Below the pieces are notes generated by a model. That model searched no databases, was not told the origin of the DNA, and worked only from the letters and a program-made list of their open reading frames with translations. The translations under genes were made by a program, and so were the position numbers. Shown here piece by piece: positions 17,484 through 25,440 of a DNA stretch of 53,243 bases. Within the stretch, counting starts at the first letter, position 1, and every line of letters starts with the position of its first letter. Origin of the DNA: an uncultured Collinsella sp. (GTDB taxonomy: Bacteria; Actinomycetota; Coriobacteriia; Coriobacteriales; Coriobacteriaceae); contig CABUUK010000006.1 in assembly GCA_902494765.1 (NCBI GenBank), positions 1 through 53,243 on the forward strand, read 5' to 3'.

Positions 17484-18737
17484 ATGGCGCAGGAACACGA
17501 TCTGTTTGATGACATTATCGAGATCAGCAAGGGTTTCGACTTTCTTAAAAACCCGCTTGGCGGCGTGACCGATGCACTCGATCCATCGGCGCCGCAGTGG
17601 AATCCTGCCGACTACAAGGAGCGTCCGCGCGGCAACACCATTCCGTGCCTGACCTGTAAAAACGAGAAAAGCGGCTGCACCGCGTGCATGGATGTGTGCC
17701 CGGTCAACGCTATCGAGGTCGAGGAAGACGCCATCGAGATCCTCGACTCCTGTCGCAAGTGCGGCCTGTGCGCCGCCGCCTGTCCGACCGAGGCAATCAT
17801 CTCGCCGCGCCTGGCACCCAAAAACCTGTATGACGACATTGTCTCGGCGGCTACGAGCCATGAGACCGCCTACGTCACCTGCACGCGCGCCCTCAAGCGC
17901 ATGCCGCGCGAAAACGAAGTCGTCGTTGCCTGCGTGGGCGATATTACGGCCGAGACTTGGTTCTCGGTACTGGCCGACTATCCCAACGTGAGTGTGTATC
18001 TGCCGTTGGGCGTGTGCGATAAATGCCGCAACATCGGTGGTGAGGACATTCTGGGCGAGGCGATCGCGAAGGCCGAAGAGTGGTCTGGCACGGGTATGGG
18101 TCTGGAGGTCGACCCCAAGAGCCTCAAGTGCCATAAGCTTCGCGAGTACGAGCGCAAGGAGTACATGGAAAAGATCGCCCGCACGACGGGCCTGACAGTG
18201 ACCAAGCTCAACCCGGCGACGGCGGCGCTGGCCTCGGTGACGCAGAAGCTCAAAGCCCATCGCCATCAGATTACCCAGCTGGAGCGCACGCTCAACACCA
18301 TGTGCGGCACCACGACGACCAAGCGTCGCCGTTCGCTCACGCACGGGCGGCAGCTGGTGCTCTCGACGCTGCAGAACCATCCCGAGCTTGCCCAGAACAT
18401 GCAGGTGAGCACGCCGGAGTGCGATTTTGACAAGTGCACGTCGTGCGGCGAGTGCGTCAACGTGTGCCCCACGTTTGCCTGCGATTTGGTTGGAAGCGGT
18501 CGCTTTGCGTTGGAGTCCACGTATTGCCTAGGTTGCGGGGCCTGCGTCAAGGTGTGTCCCGAGCATGCGCTTAAGTTGGTTGAGCATGATGCATCCAACC
18601 TGGTCGTCGTCGATCCCGAGGCCGAGGAAAAGGCCGCTCAGAAGGCCAAGGCCCACGAGGAGGCCGAGAAGGTCAAGGCCGAGGCAAAGGCCAAGCTCGA
18701 TAAGATGCTCGACCAAGTGGAGAAGCTCGCGGACTAG
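17484..18737 (+). CDS. Four-cluster ferredoxin-like protein with C-terminal coiled coil
   Basis: 417 residues, no signal peptide. Two Cys-rich blocks near the N-terminus (C55, C58, C65, C68, C72; then C90, C93, C96, C100 in CRKCGLCAAACP) and two near the C-terminus (CTSCGECVNVCP and CLGCGACVKVCP) should bind up to four [4Fe-4S] clusters. The first block has an unusual insertion (CLTC, six residues, CTACMDVCP). Between them lies a region with isolated cysteines (VCDKCRN). The last 45 residues are Ala, Lys and Glu-rich and look like a coiled coil. Probably an electron-transfer protein of the cytoplasm; partner unknown. GTG/ATG choice: ATG 17484 has GGAGGGG upstream. Transcribed alone or with ychF, 114 bases downstream. 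Confidence 0.8.
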   Translation: MAQEHDLFDDIIEISKGFDFLKNPLGGVTDALDPSAPQWNPADYKERPRGNTIPCLTCKNEKSGCTACMDVCPVNAIEVEEDAIEILDSCRKCGLCAAACPTEAIISPRLAPKNLYDDIVSAATSHETAYVTCTRALKRMPRENEVVVACVGDITAETWFSVLADYPNVSVYLPLGVCDKCRNIGGEDILGEAIAKAEEWSGTGMGLEVDPKSLKCHKLREYERKEYMEKIARTTGLTVTKLNPATAALASVTQKLKAHRHQITQLERTLNTMCGTTTTKRRRSLTHGRQLVLSTLQNHPELAQNMQVSTPECDFDKCTSCGECVNVCPTFACDLVGSGRFALESTYCLGCGACVKVCPEHALKLVEHDASNLVVVDPEAEEKAAQKAKAHEEAEKVKAEAKAKLDKMLDQVEKLAD

Positions 18738-18851
18738 CCAGCGACCCCAATCTCTGCTTCATTTGCGCCGCCGTGGCGTCCGGGTTCGCCCAGATGCTGC
18801 GGCGGCGCTATACTTATGCAGTTTGAAGTACCTGTACCAAAAGGAGCTGTC

Positions 18852-19928
18852 GTGTCCCTTTCCATCGGTATCGTGGGCCTGCCCAATGTGGGCAAGTCGA
18901 CGCTGTTCACCGCGCTTACCAAAAAGACCGGCCTTGCCGCCAACTACCCGTTTGCCACGATCGACCCCAACGTGGGTATCGTCGATGTGCCCGATAGCCG
19001 CCTGCAAAAGCTCGCCGACATCGTCAACCCGGGTCGTATTGTGCCGGCGACGGTCGAGTTCGTCGACATCGCAGGTCTGGTGAAGGGCGCTAACGAGGGC
19101 GAGGGCCTGGGCAACCAGTTCCTGGCCAACATTCGCGAGACCGATGCCATCTGCGAGGTCGTGCGCTACTTTAAGGACCCCAACGTTATGCGCGAGGTGG
19201 GCCGCACGGGCGAGTTCGTCGATCCCGCCGGCGATGCCGACACCATCATGACCGAGCTCATCCTGGCCGACATGGGCACGCTCGAGAAGCAGCTGCCTAA
19301 GCTCGAGAAGGAGGCCAAGCGCGACAAGGAGCTCATGCCCAAGTTTGAGGTCGCCAAGCGCCTGCTTGCCTGGCTCAACGAGGGCAAGCGCGCCGCATCC
19401 ATGGAGATGACCGACGAGGAGCGTGCCGCTGCCAAGGGCCTGTTCCTGCTCACCATGAAGCCCATTCTGTATGTGGCCAACGTGGACGAGGATATGCTCA
19501 ACGACGACCTGGCGCCGATCGATGGCGTCAAGCCGTTGCCCATCTGCGCCAAGATCGAGGCCGAGCTTTCCGAGCTCGATCCCGAGGACGCCGCCGACTA
19601 CCTGGAGAGCCTGGGCCTGGAGCAGCCCGGTCTGGACGTGCTCGCGCAGGCGGCCTATAAGCTGCTCGGTCTGCAGTCGTTCTTTACGGCCGGCGAGATG
19701 GAGGTCAAGGCCTGGACGGTTCGTCAGGGCGCGACCGCCCCGCAGGCCGCCGGCGTCATCCACACCGATTTTGAGCGCGGCTTTATTAAGGCCGAGGTCA
19801 TTGGCTATGACGACTACATCGAGCTCGGCGGTGAGCAGGGCGCCAAGGCCGCCGGCAAACTGCGTATTGAGGGCAAGGACTATGTCATGGCCGATGGCGA
19901 CGTCGTGCACTTCCGCTTTAACGTGTAA
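18852..19928 (+). CDS. ychF: Redox-regulated ATPase YchF (Obg family)
   Basis: An Obg-type P-loop protein that prefers ATP and associates with ribosomes. Motifs: G1 GLPNVGKST near residue 9, FVDIAGLVKGANEGEGLGNQ (G3), NVDED in place of the GTPase NKxD, and the C-terminal TGS domain with GEMEVKAWTVRQGATAPQAA, HTDFERGFIKAEV. I chose the GTG at 18852 because it gives the conserved VSLSIGIVGLPNVGKS start and has AAGGAG five bases upstream; the ATG at 18816 adds a poorly conserved extension. 358 residues, typical length. A small membrane-protein gene follows after 11 bases. Confidence 0.95.
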   Translation: MSLSIGIVGLPNVGKSTLFTALTKKTGLAANYPFATIDPNVGIVDVPDSRLQKLADIVNPGRIVPATVEFVDIAGLVKGANEGEGLGNQFLANIRETDAICEVVRYFKDPNVMREVGRTGEFVDPAGDADTIMTELILADMGTLEKQLPKLEKEAKRDKELMPKFEVAKRLLAWLNEGKRAASMEMTDEERAAAKGLFLLTMKPILYVANVDEDMLNDDLAPIDGVKPLPICAKIEAELSELDPEDAADYLESLGLEQPGLDVLAQAAYKLLGLQSFFTAGEMEVKAWTVRQGATAPQAAGVIHTDFERGFIKAEVIGYDDYIELGGEQGAKAAGKLRIEGKDYVMADGDVVHFRFNV

Positions 19929-19939
19929 GGGCGACGCAT

Positions 19940-20323
19940 ATGTTTAAATACGGCAAAAAAGCTGGCTATATGGGTATTGCGCTGCTCGTACTTGCGGTGA
20001 TTCCGCTGGTGGTCGCAGCGTGCGTTATCCCCAACATTGGTCCCGAGGTGGCAACGAAGTTTAATGCCGCCGGCGAGGCGACGCGCTGGGGCAAGAGCTA
20101 CGAGCTGTTGGCGCTGCCGGTACTCAATCTGCTGCTGAGCGTGGCGACGTACTTTACGGCGGGACGCCAGGCAAAGAACAATGAGGACTCTGCCGCCATG
20201 GCGCGCATCGTGTGCGAACGCTACCTGCGCAACGGTTGCATCACGGGTGTGTTCCTCAACGTGATCAACGTTTACTTTATGTACTCGGCGATTACCGGAA
20301 CGGGCTTTGGCTTCGGCTTTTAG
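19940..20323 (+). CDS. DUF1648-type small membrane protein
   Basis: 127 residues with three probable transmembrane segments: about 11-31 (MGIALLVLAVIPLVVAACVI), about 56-75 (LLALPVLNLLLSVATYF) and about 98-118. Between the first two is the DUF1648 signature VATKFNAAGEATRWGKS, shared with SdpI-type immunity and signalling proteins; no further SdpI domain is present. It starts 11 bases after ychF and is probably co-transcribed with it. Converges with an unknown gene whose stop lies nine bases away. Function unknown. Confidence 0.75.
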   Translation: MFKYGKKAGYMGIALLVLAVIPLVVAACVIPNIGPEVATKFNAAGEATRWGKSYELLALPVLNLLLSVATYFTAGRQAKNNEDSAAMARIVCERYLRNGCITGVFLNVINVYFMYSAITGTGFGFGF

Positions 20324-20332
20324 GTTGCACCT

Positions 20333-20722
20333 TTAGACAACGAGCCTACAAGCAAATTCGATGGCTGCTGCGAGGCCGCCGCTCGATCGTGGTTTAAAGA
20401 CCATGTCGGCGGCGGCCTCGTTTTCGTATCCGGCGCCGCGAAGGGTGAGCGCGATACCGGCTTCTAAAAGGAGCGGCAGGCCGCGTTGGCTGGTTGCGAT
20501 TACGGCAGCCTGATTGAGCGAGCAGTTGTGCGCTTGGCATTGGATGGCAAGTTCGCCTTGCGCCGGGCAAGGGGTCAGAACGGCGGCGACGCGACTTGAT
20601 AGCAATGCAAATGCCGTGCGCTCATCGGGCGAAAGGCATTCAGCTTCAACGACGACGAGCTTGGGCGGTGCGCTGGTTGTGCGAAACGTGGCTCGGTACA
20701 TGCGGACCGAAGAACCCGACAT
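20333..20722 (-). CDS. Unknown small protein divergent from an XRE regulator
   Basis: A 129-residue protein I do not recognise. It has no signal peptide or transmembrane segment, is Ala-rich, and contains Cys residues in the middle (TPCPAQGELAIQCQAHNC). ATG 20722 is preceded by AGGAG at six bases; the in-frame start at 20746 lacks a site and would start inside the palindrome. It is transcribed away from a 72-residue XRE repressor-like gene, with a perfect 24-bp palindrome between them, so the regulator probably controls it. Convergent with the DUF1648 gene. It may be a metabolite-binding or toxin-like partner of the regulator, but nothing in the sequence settles this. Confidence 0.6.
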   Translation of the reverse strand: MSGSSVRMYRATFRTTSAPPKLVVVEAECLSPDERTAFALLSSRVAAVLTPCPAQGELAIQCQAHNCSLNQAAVIATSQRGLPLLLEAGIALTLRGAGYENEAAADMVFKPRSSGGLAAAIEFACRLVV

Positions 20723-20745
20723 AGAAAACTCCTGTGTATTCGGCA

Positions 20746-20769
20746 AAACGTAAACTATAGTTTACGTTT
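20746..20769. promoter_or_regulatory. Perfect 24-bp palindromic operator in a divergent promoter
   Basis: The half-site AAACGTAAACTA is followed immediately by its exact reverse complement. It lies between the starts of the unknown gene (24 bases away) and the XRE gene (30 bases away), and includes TATAGT on both strands, usable as a -10 box. The dyad symmetry fits a homodimeric helix-turn-helix repressor, so the adjacent XRE protein is the natural candidate. Confidence 0.75.
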
Positions 20770-20798
20770 ATGTTCGGCTCCATTTCAAACTCGGCTGC

Positions 20799-21017
20799 AT
20801 GGACGAACGTGCGAAACAGATTCTTGGCAGGCGGGTCGAAGAGACACGCAGGGACCTTGGTATCTCCAAGGTCGATTTTTGCGTGGCGACAGGAATCAGC
20901 CGACCCTACCTCGACCGAATCGAAGATGGGACGGCAAATTTCACGCTCAAGGTTTTATTTAAGATCGCGCCCGCGCTTGGCATGACGGTATCGGAGCTTC
21001 TCGAGGGCATCGAATAG
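20799..21017 (+). CDS. XRE-family transcriptional regulator
   Basis: 72 residues, essentially a single HTH_3 domain: RRVEETRRDLGISKVDFCVA, then TGISRPYLDRIEDGTANFTL for the recognition helix region, and a C-terminal helix ending in VSELLEGIE. No effector domain, so probably a DNA-binding homodimer like phage or toxin-antitoxin repressors. No clear ribosome site precedes ATG 20799, which may mean a short leader. The 24-bp palindrome lies 30 bases upstream and probably provides autoregulation as well as control of the divergent gene. Convergent with the asparaginase gene, 22 bases away. Confidence 0.85.
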   Translation: MDERAKQILGRRVEETRRDLGISKVDFCVATGISRPYLDRIEDGTANFTLKVLFKIAPALGMTVSELLEGIE

Positions 21018-21039
21018 GGGATACCCGTCGAAAACTGAA

Positions 21040-22053
21040 TTACACCATCGGGATACGGTCGTGGTTGACTTGGCTGTAGAACAGGCGCTGGATTTCGGCG
21101 GCATCGCGTGACTGGCCGAGTGCCCACATGGTCTTGGCCACAAGCGTCTCGGTGGTCATGTCATCGCCGCGCAGAATGCCCGGATGATCGGCGTAAGCAC
21201 GGCCGACCTCATAAACGCCCAGATCGAGGCCCTCTTCGGGGACCTGCGTGGTCATAACGACGGTGCGGCCCGAATCGACCCAGCGGAAAATTGCCTCTTG
21301 GAACGACTCGCCCGACTCGCCAAACTCGGGGATACCACCAATGCCAAATGTCTCCAGGATCACGGCATCATAACTATCGGCAAGGGCGTCGAGGATACCG
21401 GGGTTGACGCCCGGCGTGAGCTTGAGCACAAACACGCGAGGGTCGATGCTGTCATAGAAGCGCACGGGGTTCTCGCCCTGGTGCGCGCCGTGAATGCCGT
21501 TGCGCACGATGCGATCGTTGCGAATGTAGGCAATAGGCGGATAGTTGACGCTGATGAATGCGTTAAAGCTCATAGTGCGCTGCTTGCGGGCGCGCGTGCC
21601 GGCAATGGCCACGCCGCCAAACACGATCGACACGTCGTGCGAGTGCTCGTCGAGCGCGTAGAGCAGGCTCTGATACAGATTGAGCTTGGCGTCGGTAAAG
21701 GGGTTGCCCATGGGCTTTTGCGAACCGGTGAGCACGATGGGCTTGGGGCTGTCCTGAATCAGGTAGGAGAGCGCCGCCGCGGTGTAGCTCATGGTGTCGG
21801 TGCCGTGCAGGACCACAAAACCGTCGTGATCGGCATAGCCCTCGACGATGACGTCGCGAATGCGCATCCAGTCGCTGGGACGCATGTTGGTGCTGTCGAT
21901 GTTCATGGGCTGCACGACGTCAAGCTCGCACAGGCCGGAGATCTCGGGCACGCTCTGGGCAAGCTCCTCACCGGTCAGGGCGGGGGAGAGGCCGTTGCCG
22001 TCCTCGGTCGATGCGATGGTGCCGCCCGTGGCGATGAGAAGGATGCGCTTCAT
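21040..22053 (-). CDS. ansA: L-asparaginase (type I)
   Basis: Hydrolyses asparagine to aspartate and ammonia. 337 residues, no signal peptide, so a cytoplasmic enzyme. First catalytic threonine lies in ATGGTIAST at residue 12, and the second motif is VVLHGTDTMSYTAAAL, followed by KPIVLTGSQKPM. ATG 22053 begins MKRILLIATGG as in the family and has AGGAA upstream; the longer frame to 22125 has no site and no homologous residues. Single gene, divergent from guaA across a 266-base gap that holds both promoters. Could act on D-amino or other amide substrates as well; the fold does not separate these. Confidence 0.93.
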   Translation of the reverse strand: MKRILLIATGGTIASTEDGNGLSPALTGEELAQSVPEISGLCELDVVQPMNIDSTNMRPSDWMRIRDVIVEGYADHDGFVVLHGTDTMSYTAAALSYLIQDSPKPIVLTGSQKPMGNPFTDAKLNLYQSLLYALDEHSHDVSIVFGGVAIAGTRARKQRTMSFNAFISVNYPPIAYIRNDRIVRNGIHGAHQGENPVRFYDSIDPRVFVLKLTPGVNPGILDALADSYDAVILETFGIGGIPEFGESGESFQEAIFRWVDSGRTVVMTTQVPEEGLDLGVYEVGRAYADHPGILRGDDMTTETLVAKTMWALGQSRDAAEIQRLFYSQVNHDRIPMV

Positions 22054-22319
22054 GCTGGTATTCCTATCGATTTTGTCGCCGCAGGGGCGGAGTCGTTCGT
22101 CAGTATTGTGGCACAGGGCGTTCAATGTTCAAACGTATTACATCATCTGTAACGTTTGGAAATGCATTCAAGTGCCCAAAATGGGGTAAAGCTCGTGCGT
22201 TTGCCGTGCGCTGATGGCTGCGAGGGACGAGAAACCCCATATAACGTGTACACTATGAAAGTTATTCTCGTTTATTCGCGCGGGTGGGCACCGGCTCCCC
22301 GCCAACAAGAGGGGGAACC

Positions 22320-23918
22320 ATGGATCAAAAGGCTTCCGCAAAGGTCCTCGTACTCGACTTTGGTGCGCAGTACGGTCAGCTCATTGCCCGTCGCGTCCGC
22401 GACCTCAACGTGTATTCCGAGATCGTCCCCTGCGACATCTCGGCCGACGAGATTCGCGAGATGAACGCCTCTGCGCTCATCCTTTCCGGCGGCCCGGCCT
22501 CCGTGTATGTCGAGGACGCTCCGTCCATCGATCCTGCCATCTTTGACCTGGGCCTTCCCGTCCTGGGCTTCTGCTACGGCCATCAGATCACGGCCGTGAC
22601 GCTCGGCGGCAAGGTCGGCCACTCCGAGGTGGGCGAGTACGGCCGCGCCACCATCACGCGCACGGCCGGCGCCAAGCTCTTTAACTCCACGCCCATGGAG
22701 CAGACCGTGTGGATGAGCCATCGCGACGCCGTTTCCGAGGTGCCCGAGGGCTTTACCGTTACCGCCAGCACCGACGTGTGCCCGGTTGCCGCCATGGAGT
22801 GCCCCGAGCGCAAGATTTTCACCACGCAGTTCCACCCCGAGGTCAAGCACTCCGAGTACGGTCAGCAGCTGCTGAGCAACTTCCTGTTTGAGATCTGCGG
22901 CCTGGAGCCCAACTGGAGCATGGACAACCTGGTCGAGACCATGACGGCCGAGTTCCGCGAGAAGGTCGGCAACGACCGCGTGATTCTGGCCCTGTCCGGC
23001 GGCGTCGACTCCTCCGTCGTGGCTGCGCTGGGTGCTCGTGCCGTGGGCAAGCAGATGACCTGCGTGTTCATCAACCACGGCCTGCTGCGCAAGGGCGAGC
23101 CCGAGCAGGTGGAGGAGGTCTTCACCAAGCAGTTTGACGTCGACTTTATCCACGTCCACGCCGAGGACCGTTATGCCGAGCTTTTGGCCGGCGTGACCGA
23201 GCCCGAGGAGAAGCGCCGCATCATCGGTACGCAGTTCTGGAAAGAGTTCTTCGCCGTGGCACAGCAGCTCGAGACCGATGGCAAGCCGGTCAAGTACCTG
23301 GCTCAGGGCACCATCTACCCCGACATCATCGAGTCCGGCGCTCGCAAGACGGGTGGCAAGACGGCCACCATCAAGAGCCATCACAACTTGATCCCGTTCC
23401 CCGAGGGCGTGCACTTCGACCTCATCGAGCCGCTCGACCACTTCTTTAAGGACGAGGTCCGCGCGCTCGGTCTGGCGCTGGGCCTGCCGGGTCATATCGT
23501 GTTCCGTCAGCCTTTCCCGGGCCCGGGTCTGGCCATCCGCATTATCGGTGCGGTCGACAAGGAGAAGCTCGAGATCCTCAAGAACGCCGACGCCATCGTG
23601 CGCGAGGAGCTCGACGCCTACAACCAGCGTCTGTTTGAGCAGACCGGCGAGCGCAACTCCGAGCACAGCTGCTGGCAGTACTTCGCGGTTCTGCCCGACA
23701 TTAAGTCCGTTGGCGTTATGGGCGACGAGCGCACCTATCAGCGCCCGATCATCCTGCGCGCCGTCGAGTCCAGCGATGCCATGACCGCCGACTGGGCTAA
23801 GCTGCCCTACGACGTACTGGCCCGCATCTCCGGCCGCATCGTTGCCGAGGTTCCCGGCGCCAACCGCGTGTGCTACGACATCACGTCCAAGCCGCCCGCG
23901 ACCATCGAGTGGGAATAG
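22320..23918 (+). CDS. guaA: GMP synthase (glutamine-hydrolysing)
   Basis: Converts XMP to GMP using glutamine and ATP. The 532-residue protein has the class I amidotransferase domain first (nucleophile Cys85 in GFCYGHQI, then QFHPEVKHSE), the ATP pyrophosphatase domain (LSGGVDSSVVAALG) and the C-terminal dimerisation domain (RQPFPGPGLAIRI, RISGRIVAEVPGANRV). ATG 22320 is chosen because GAGGGGG precedes it and MDQKASAKVLVLDFGAQYG fits the family. Strong codon bias. Followed by a hairpin (23933-23973), beyond which accessory DNA begins. No purine riboswitch was recognised in its leader. Confidence 0.97.
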   Translation: MDQKASAKVLVLDFGAQYGQLIARRVRDLNVYSEIVPCDISADEIREMNASALILSGGPASVYVEDAPSIDPAIFDLGLPVLGFCYGHQITAVTLGGKVGHSEVGEYGRATITRTAGAKLFNSTPMEQTVWMSHRDAVSEVPEGFTVTASTDVCPVAAMECPERKIFTTQFHPEVKHSEYGQQLLSNFLFEICGLEPNWSMDNLVETMTAEFREKVGNDRVILALSGGVDSSVVAALGARAVGKQMTCVFINHGLLRKGEPEQVEEVFTKQFDVDFIHVHAEDRYAELLAGVTEPEEKRRIIGTQFWKEFFAVAQQLETDGKPVKYLAQGTIYPDIIESGARKTGGKTATIKSHHNLIPFPEGVHFDLIEPLDHFFKDEVRALGLALGLPGHIVFRQPFPGPGLAIRIIGAVDKEKLEILKNADAIVREELDAYNQRLFEQTGERNSEHSCWQYFAVLPDIKSVGVMGDERTYQRPIILRAVESSDAMTADWAKLPYDVLARISGRIVAEVPGANRVCYDITSKPPATIEWE

Positions 23919-23932
23919 AAAAATCCTTAGTT

Positions 23933-23973
23933 ATGGGGGTATAAATTTGATTCCCTTTAGGATAAACCCCCAT
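23933..23973. terminator. Hairpin downstream of guaA
   Basis: Perfect 8-bp arms ATGGGGGT (23933-23940) and ACCCCCAT (23966-23973) around a 25-base AT-rich loop, 15 bases after the guaA stop codon. No T tract follows. It also marks the boundary between the conserved gene and the accessory segment, so it could be a repeat end rather than a terminator. Confidence 0.45.
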
Positions 23974-24094
23974 GACTATATGAATTGACCTGCTGACTCC
24001 AATGAAGATTGGAGGGTAACGGTCAGGGGTGACGGCCCAGCGAGTGTTATTTTGCGAGCTATGCGCATTGAAAGCGACCTTTCGTGGTATAAAC

Positions 24095-24218
24095 TACTTG
24101 CCGGAAGCCGCGGCTTTCAGAGTACGGCTTACGTGTACGTTTAACCTCCGTGGGCGACGGGGTGCCGCAAGGCGTAGAATATCGCCCACCTGTAGGGGCC
24201 TGCAGCGATGCGGGCCCC
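24095..24218 (+). ncRNA. Putative type III antitoxin RNA (CptI-like) and its attenuating hairpin
   Basis: Between a possible promoter (TTGAAA 24068-24073, TATAAA 24088-24093) and the toxin-like gene lies a densely structured stretch: hairpin GGAAGC/GCTTTC (24103-24118), an 8-bp stem GTGGGCGA/TCGCCCAC (24150-24157, 24182-24189) enclosing a GCAA tetraloop hairpin, and a 10-bp GCGA-tetraloop hairpin (24195-24218). In known type III loci an RNA antitoxin is followed by just such a hairpin before the toxin. I do not see clear tandem repeats of 30-50 bases, only a weak 14-base doublet (CGGCTTTC, CGGCTTAC), so the RNA call is tentative. The -35 to -10 spacing of 14 is also short. Confidence 0.4.
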
Positions 24219-24243
24219 GCTTCGTATGAAGGGGGCGTAACCG

Positions 24244-24693
24244 ATGAAGATCGTATCCGTCTCCCAGGACTTCCTCGACCTCGTCGAGGGCGACCGCGAG
24301 CTCATGCTTAAGCACAATCGCCCCTGCATCGTGGTGGTGAGGCTGCGTTTCCGCGGGAAGCGCAGGGACTTCGCCGTGCCGCTGCGTTCCAACATCGCCC
24401 CTAACGTGCCCAAAGACCAGTACTTTGCGTTGCCACCCCGCCCCACGACGCGCCCCGGCTGCCGCCACGGCATCCACTACATCAAGATGTTCCCCATAAC
24501 CAAGTCCTACCAGCGCCGCTTCAGGACCGAGGGCTCGGCCTACTACGTGACGCTCCAGCGCATCATCGACGGCAACACCAAGCGCATTGTCTCCGAGTGC
24601 CAGGCATACCTCGACCGCTACGAGCGCGAGGGAAGGCCTCGCTTTGCCGTCGACATCGACCGCATCGTGGGGTTGCTGGAGGGCGAGAAGTAG
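24244..24693 (+). CDS. Probable type III toxin (CptN/ToxN/AbiQ superfamily endoribonuclease)
   Basis: 149 residues, soluble. The pattern IVVVRLRFRGK, FAVPLRSNI (residues 43-51) and GIHYIKMFPI (76-85) matches what I recall of the ToxN/AbiQ fold: a central sheet with a PL-x-S motif, then the conserved NMIPV-like strand. The PLRSNI and HYIKMFPI forms fit the CptN branch best. Such toxins cut cellular and antitoxin RNA and are held by an RNA antitoxin made from repeats upstream. Here a structured 120-base region ending in a hairpin lies directly before the gene. GGGGGCG 7 bases before the ATG may be its ribosome site. Followed by a clear terminator. Roles known for the family: phage abortive infection and element maintenance. 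Family assignment is from motif memory. Confidence 0.7.
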   Translation: MKIVSVSQDFLDLVEGDRELMLKHNRPCIVVVRLRFRGKRRDFAVPLRSNIAPNVPKDQYFALPPRPTTRPGCRHGIHYIKMFPITKSYQRRFRTEGSAYYVTLQRIIDGNTKRIVSECQAYLDRYEREGRPRFAVDIDRIVGLLEGEK

Positions 24694-24717
24694 GGCACCT
24701 CGGCTCAGTCTCGAGCC

Positions 24718-24740
24718 ATGCGGAGTCGCTCCGCATTTTT
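24718..24740 (+). terminator. Terminator of the type III toxin-like gene
   Basis: 8-bp stem ATGCGGAG (24718-24725) / CTCCGCAT (24729-24736) with loop TCG and a TTTT run, 25 bases past the stop codon. Beyond it, 24741-24903 holds only a further inverted repeat GCGGCGTC/GACGCCGC (24836-24843, 24860-24867) and no gene. Confidence 0.85.
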
Positions 24741-24903
24741 GAACGCCGCGTGTGCGTCCCAAATACTTGAGAAACAAGCTGTGAAGTGCGGTGGCGCGCC
24801 CGTGCCCGTGCATAGCCGTCACCATTAGCGTCTACGCGGCGTCGGCTTCAAGTGGAATTGACGCCGCTGCTGTATATGGTTTGCCTTGCTGCAAATGGCG
24901 GTA

Positions 24904-25323
24904 TCAATGACCGCGATGCTTCTGCTTGTGCTTCAGTTTTCTCTGCTCGAAGCGCGCATCAGCCTCTTCCGCGCGGCGTCGGCTTCTTGCATGAGCTGAC
25001 TCCTGCTTCATCGCTTCTCTCTGTGCCACGAGTGCCTGCTGCGCCTTTGTGCTCATCGCGGGCCGATTAAGGGCTTTCGCCGCCTCGCGAGCGCGTCGCT
25101 TGGGGTTCTTCGCGGGCTTGCTTGTTTCCGTGGACTCGTCGTCGAAGAACGAGAGCTTCTCCCATTCGCTTGTAACGAATCGCAGGATCTCCTCATCGGA
25201 CGGCTCCGCGCCGAAGACGATGCGGGCGGCGTCATACCCGCCGTCCTCGACGTGCTCCGTCAGCCCGACCCAGAATTGGCCGTCGTGATATACGGTCAGG
25301 GTGGACGACACGCTGATCTGCAT
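24904..25323 (-). CDS. YjdF family protein (DUF2992)
   Basis: A 139-residue protein of the YjdF/DUF2992 family, of unknown biochemical role but linked to resistance or response to aza-aromatic compounds through its riboswitch. It begins MQISVSSTLTVYHDGQFWVG, continues with a VFGAEPSDEEILRFV segment, and ends in the Lys/Arg-rich tail typical of the family (KNPKRRAREA, STKAQQALVAQREAMKQE, RKLKHKQKHRGH). ATG 25323 has AGGAGG nine bases upstream; the in-frame start at 25437 lies in the predicted riboswitch and is rejected. Its leader looks like a yjdF riboswitch. A decayed copy of the last 18 codons of a similar gene lies at 26833-26889. Convergent with the toxin-like gene. Confidence 0.88.
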   Translation of the reverse strand: MQISVSSTLTVYHDGQFWVGLTEHVEDGGYDAARIVFGAEPSDEEILRFVTSEWEKLSFFDDESTETSKPAKNPKRRAREAAKALNRPAMSTKAQQALVAQREAMKQESAHARSRRRAEEADARFEQRKLKHKQKHRGH

Positions 25324-25440
25324 GGTTGGTTCCTCCTTTATGTAGATGTCCATGCAGAGAAGGGACAACCAAGGAGGCAGGTTACTGATGCGGACATCCG
25401 CACGCCCACGACTACCCGACGGGGACTGTGTTTTCATCTA
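25324..25440 (-). promoter_or_regulatory. Probable yjdF riboswitch
   Basis: The minus-strand leader of the yjdF gene is highly structured. Going toward the gene: CCCCGTCGGGTAGT (25424-25411), hairpin GCGGATGTCCGC (25401-25390), TAACCTGCCTCCTTGGTTG (ending 25366), and then the ribosome site AAGGAGG (25338-25332). CCTCCTT at 25377-25371 is exactly complementary to that site, so ligand-dependent masking of initiation is possible. yjdF riboswitches, which bind aza-aromatic compounds, lie immediately upstream of genes of this family. I identify it from gene context and the SD-masking layout, not from a covariance search. Confidence 0.65.

Noticed and set aside
22054..22319. Purine riboswitch upstream of guaA
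   Set aside because: The conserved purine aptamer loops and junction are not present in the leader.
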